A stretch of DNA of 64,000 nucleotides from Vibrio parahaemolyticus (lineage in GTDB: Bacteria; Pseudomonadota; Gammaproteobacteria; Enterobacterales; Vibrionaceae). A model generated the notes under the pieces. The model had not been told where the DNA came from and searched no databases. It saw nothing but the letters and a program-made list of their open reading frames with translations. The translations under genes were made by a program, and so were the position numbers. Each line of letters starts with the position of its first letter. The stretch's first letter is position 1. This document shows positions 62,088-64,000 of this stretch, piece after piece. Location: NCBI RefSeq assembly GCF_900460535.1, contig NZ_UHIL01000001.1, positions 1,984,001 to 2,048,000 on the forward strand, written 5' to 3'.

Positions 62088-62834
62088 TTAACGAGAGGCT
62101 GCCATCATAAATTCATTGAATAAAATTTGAGAGAAATGATTGTTTTTTGCTTTCCATTCTGGGTGCCACTGCACGCCAACGAAAAATTTTTGTTGCGGAA
62201 GACTAAATGCTTCTACTAGGCCATCCGGGGCTTTAGCTTCAACTTGCAGTTCAGGAGCAAGCTGATCGACGCCTTGATTGTGCAGCGTGTTCACTTCAAA
62301 AAAGGTGGTATTTTCCCAGTAATTTTGTACCAACCATTGTTCAAACAAACTCTGCTTTTGCACTAATACCGCATGAGCGGGCGCGTATTTTTGTTCGAAA
62401 TCTTCAACAGTCGCTTCGCGATGATCATTAAAGCCTGAGTCGTGAACGGCTGGGTTTAATGAGCCGCCTAGTGCAACATTCATCTCTTGGAAACCGCGAC
62501 AGATACCAAGGCACGGAATGTTTTGGTCTACCGCGTGACGAATTAACGTCAGTGATAGTTCATCACGCGCTTCATCTTTATGGCTTTCTTCATGTGTTGC
62601 ATTGTATCGATGCGGAGCAACATTCGAATGACTACCAGGAAATAGGAAGCCATCACACATGTCTAATATGGTGGCTACGTCGTCTCCCGACATTTCTGGA
62701 GCTAACATAATCGGTAGCCCTCCAAAATCCTTAACGGCGCGTAAGTAAAAGTCGTTGACCGCTTGTATCTGATAGCCACCTAACTCTTTAGTGCAGCTAA
62801 CCACACCAATGATGGGTTTGCGTGTTCCTGACAT
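62088..62834 (-). CDS. puuD: Gamma-glutamyl-GABA hydrolase
   Basis: Class I glutamine-amidotransferase-type hydrolase (peptidase C26) releasing GABA and glutamate. The 248-residue protein has PCLGICRGFQEMNVALGGSL (nucleophile Cys) and GVQWHPEWK (His-Glu). VVSCTKELGGYQIQAVNDFYLRAVKDFGGLPIML is typical of the family N-terminus. First gene of the eight-gene operon; its promoter must lie in the 340 bp shared with divergent puuA. Confidence 0.94.
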   Translation of the reverse strand: MSGTRKPIIGVVSCTKELGGYQIQAVNDFYLRAVKDFGGLPIMLAPEMSGDDVATILDMCDGFLFPGSHSNVAPHRYNATHEESHKDEARDELSLTLIRHAVDQNIPCLGICRGFQEMNVALGGSLNPAVHDSGFNDHREATVEDFEQKYAPAHAVLVQKQSLFEQWLVQNYWENTTFFEVNTLHNQGVDQLAPELQVEAKAPDGLVEAFSLPQQKFFVGVQWHPEWKAKNNHFSQILFNEFMMAASR

Positions 62835-63174
62835 GATATTTCCGTGTTCGATTTATTTAACATTCACCCTACAAACCATGTACAAAATTATCAACACGGA
62901 TATTCGTTATTATCGTCACAACGTGATCTAACGCACTATTTAGGCCACTAAATTGAATATTTATGCTCATTATATTGAACAAAACAAAACCAACTGTTAC
63001 AAAATAGTTAACAAAAAGACATAAAAACCAGCCGTTAAACACCAAAAGCACAGTATAAGTGCATGTTTAAATTAAAAATAACCTGAAAAACAAACAATTT
63101 AATTAAAACGCTGTAATTTATTTGTTAATTTGGTTGTTTCTAATTTCTACTCGTCAGGCTATTTGGAGAAGAAA
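62835..63174. other. Divergent puuD/puuA control region
   Basis: 340 bp, strongly AT-rich, with no gene. It should hold promoters for the puuD operon (minus) and puuA (plus). A PuuR-like site is at 62967-62981, and the puuA ribosome site GGAG is at 63165-63168. Confidence 0.65.
62967..62981. promoter_or_regulatory. Candidate PuuR binding site
   Basis: TCATTATATTGAACA matches 11 of 15 positions of the E. coli PuuR consensus AAAATATAATGAACA as I recall it, including the ATTGAACA-type end. It sits in the divergent control region of the operon that encodes PuuR. Confidence 0.45.
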
Positions 63175-64000
63175 ATGGAATCGTATCTACAGGAAGTACA
63201 AAATTTTAAACAAAAATGGCCCAATATAGAGTTTATCGACCTTATCTTTACCGATATCAATGCCACTCCAAGAGGAAAGCGCATCCCGATAGACGCACTA
63301 GAGAAGCTTGATAAAGGGGTAGCACTCCCCCTCTCGACCATCACCCTCGATACTAAAGGTAACGTCGTTGAAACTGCGGGCTTGGGCGAAGATCTCGGAG
63401 AGCCAGATCACCTCTGTTACCCAATCAGCGGAACCTTGATGCCAACGGCAAAGGAACAAGTTGGCCAACTACTGCTTAGTATGATGGATGAAACCGGGCA
63501 ACACCCTAACCCACTGTTCATCCGCAACATTCTCGCGTCTATGTTGCAAACGCTGCATACCAAAGATCAGTACCCATGTGTCGCGCTAGAGCTAGAATTC
63601 TATTTAATCGACAAAACTCGTGGGGAAAATGGCGAACCATTAACGGCAATTAATCCAACGAAGAAAACACGAGAAAAAGACACCGAGGTTTACGACCTTG
63701 ATGGATTAGATGACTACGCGGATTTCTTGACCGATCTTAATCGAATCGCATTAGAACAAGGTTTGAATACGTCCGGCGCTCTTTCTGAGTCTGCACCGGG
63801 ACAGTTCGAAATCAACTTCAACCATTCCAAAGACGTACTGCGAGCGTGTGATGAAATCATCATTGCAAAACGTTTGATTCGCCAAGTGGCTCACCAGCAC
63901 GGGTTTGATGCAACATTTATGGCGAAACCTTTTGGTGAACAAGCGGGTAATGGCATGCACATTCACCTCAGCTTGGTTGATAAAGATGGTAACAACCACT
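63175..64000 (+). CDS. puuA: Gamma-glutamylputrescine synthetase, glutamine-synthetase family (3' end outside window)
   Basis: ATP-dependent ligation of glutamate to putrescine, the entry step of the Puu pathway. The visible 275 codons begin MESYLQEVQNFKQKWPNIEFIDLIFTDINATPRGKRIP, the N-terminal beta-grasp domain, followed by the glutamine-synthetase catalytic domain: ALELEFYLID (metal Glu), SESAPGQFEINFNHSKDVLRACDE, and AGNGMHIHLSL with the conserved His. GGAG lies six nt before the ATG at 63175. It is divergent from the puuD operon. The gene runs off the right edge. Confidence 0.9.
   Translation, partial: MESYLQEVQNFKQKWPNIEFIDLIFTDINATPRGKRIPIDALEKLDKGVALPLSTITLDTKGNVVETAGLGEDLGEPDHLCYPISGTLMPTAKEQVGQLLLSMMDETGQHPNPLFIRNILASMLQTLHTKDQYPCVALELEFYLIDKTRGENGEPLTAINPTKKTREKDTEVYDLDGLDDYADFLTDLNRIALEQGLNTSGALSESAPGQFEINFNHSKDVLRACDEIIIAKRLIRQVAHQHGFDATFMAKPFGEQAGNGMHIHLSLVDKDGNNH

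Noticed and set aside
1..64000. CRISPR arrays, integron attC arrays, insertion sequences, prophage or tRNA/rRNA genes
   Set aside because: Read-through showed no regularly spaced repeats, transposase or integrase genes, or recognisable tRNA/rRNA sequence.

Overview
This window looks like chromosome 1 of a marine Vibrio of the V. parahaemolyticus/V. alginolyticus (Harveyi) clade. The clues are an ectABC-ask operon beside a BCCT carrier and a proVWX operon, a delta-VPH-type 'thermostable hemolysin' gene just downstream, a tandem glycine riboswitch ahead of an AGCS symporter, and many c-di-GMP and two-component genes. I see no rRNA or tRNA gene, insertion sequence, prophage, CRISPR array or integron array. 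Species assignment rests on recognition of gene content and order, not on a search.

Layout. (1) 1-11.7 kb is an osmolyte island: aspartokinase-ectC-ectB-ectA (minus), a BCCT carrier (minus), a DnaQ-like exonuclease overlapping a cNMP/CBS/DUF294 protein (minus), then proVWX (plus). A 14-bp motif is shared by the ectA and proV upstream regions, and a perfect CRP-type site lies ahead of ectA. (2) 11.8-18.35 kb is a co-directional operon: T_hemolysin-family protein, acyl-AMP ligase-like enzyme, heme-oxygenase-like putative diiron oxidase, SDR, periplasmic TPR protein, and a PmrA/PmrB-like response regulator and kinase. A textbook PmrA box (CTTAAG-N5-CTTAAG) precedes it. This is the best candidate for an undescribed biosynthetic system. 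(3) 18.5-33.5 kb holds mostly housekeeping and transport genes: an LTA-synthase-like phosphotransferase, VOC protein, riboswitch-controlled AGCS symporter, LysE exporter, M32 carboxypeptidase, LpxL-type acyltransferase, APC permease, metA with MetJ boxes, and a TPR lipoprotein. (4) 33.7-41.8 kb is a signalling operon: PhnD-like binding protein, HAMP-GGDEF-EAL protein, hybrid kinase with two near-duplicate receivers, small phosphate-binding-like protein and a porin-like protein. (5) 41.9-53.7 kb carries small metabolic and regulatory genes: LbH acetyltransferase, CYTH, Mpo1-like, MmcQ/YjbR, a MarR/DMT divergent pair, AraC, AlaX, a large Ig-like (Big_2) lipoprotein, a CSS-EAL phosphodiesterase and an apparently exported family II pyrophosphatase. 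(6) 53.9-64 kb is an eight-gene operon, puuD-puuR-puuC-puuB-aguB-aguA-gabD-gabT, with a divergent partial puuA. Together these encode agmatine to putrescine to GABA to succinate.

How the parts fit. The left part makes (ectoine) and imports (betaine/proline-type) compatible solutes. The delta-VPH operon couples a lipid- or small-molecule-type enzyme set to an envelope-sensing two-component system. The middle operon links a periplasmic ligand to c-di-GMP and phosphorelay output. The right part is a self-contained polyamine/arginine-derivative catabolic pathway with its own repressor.
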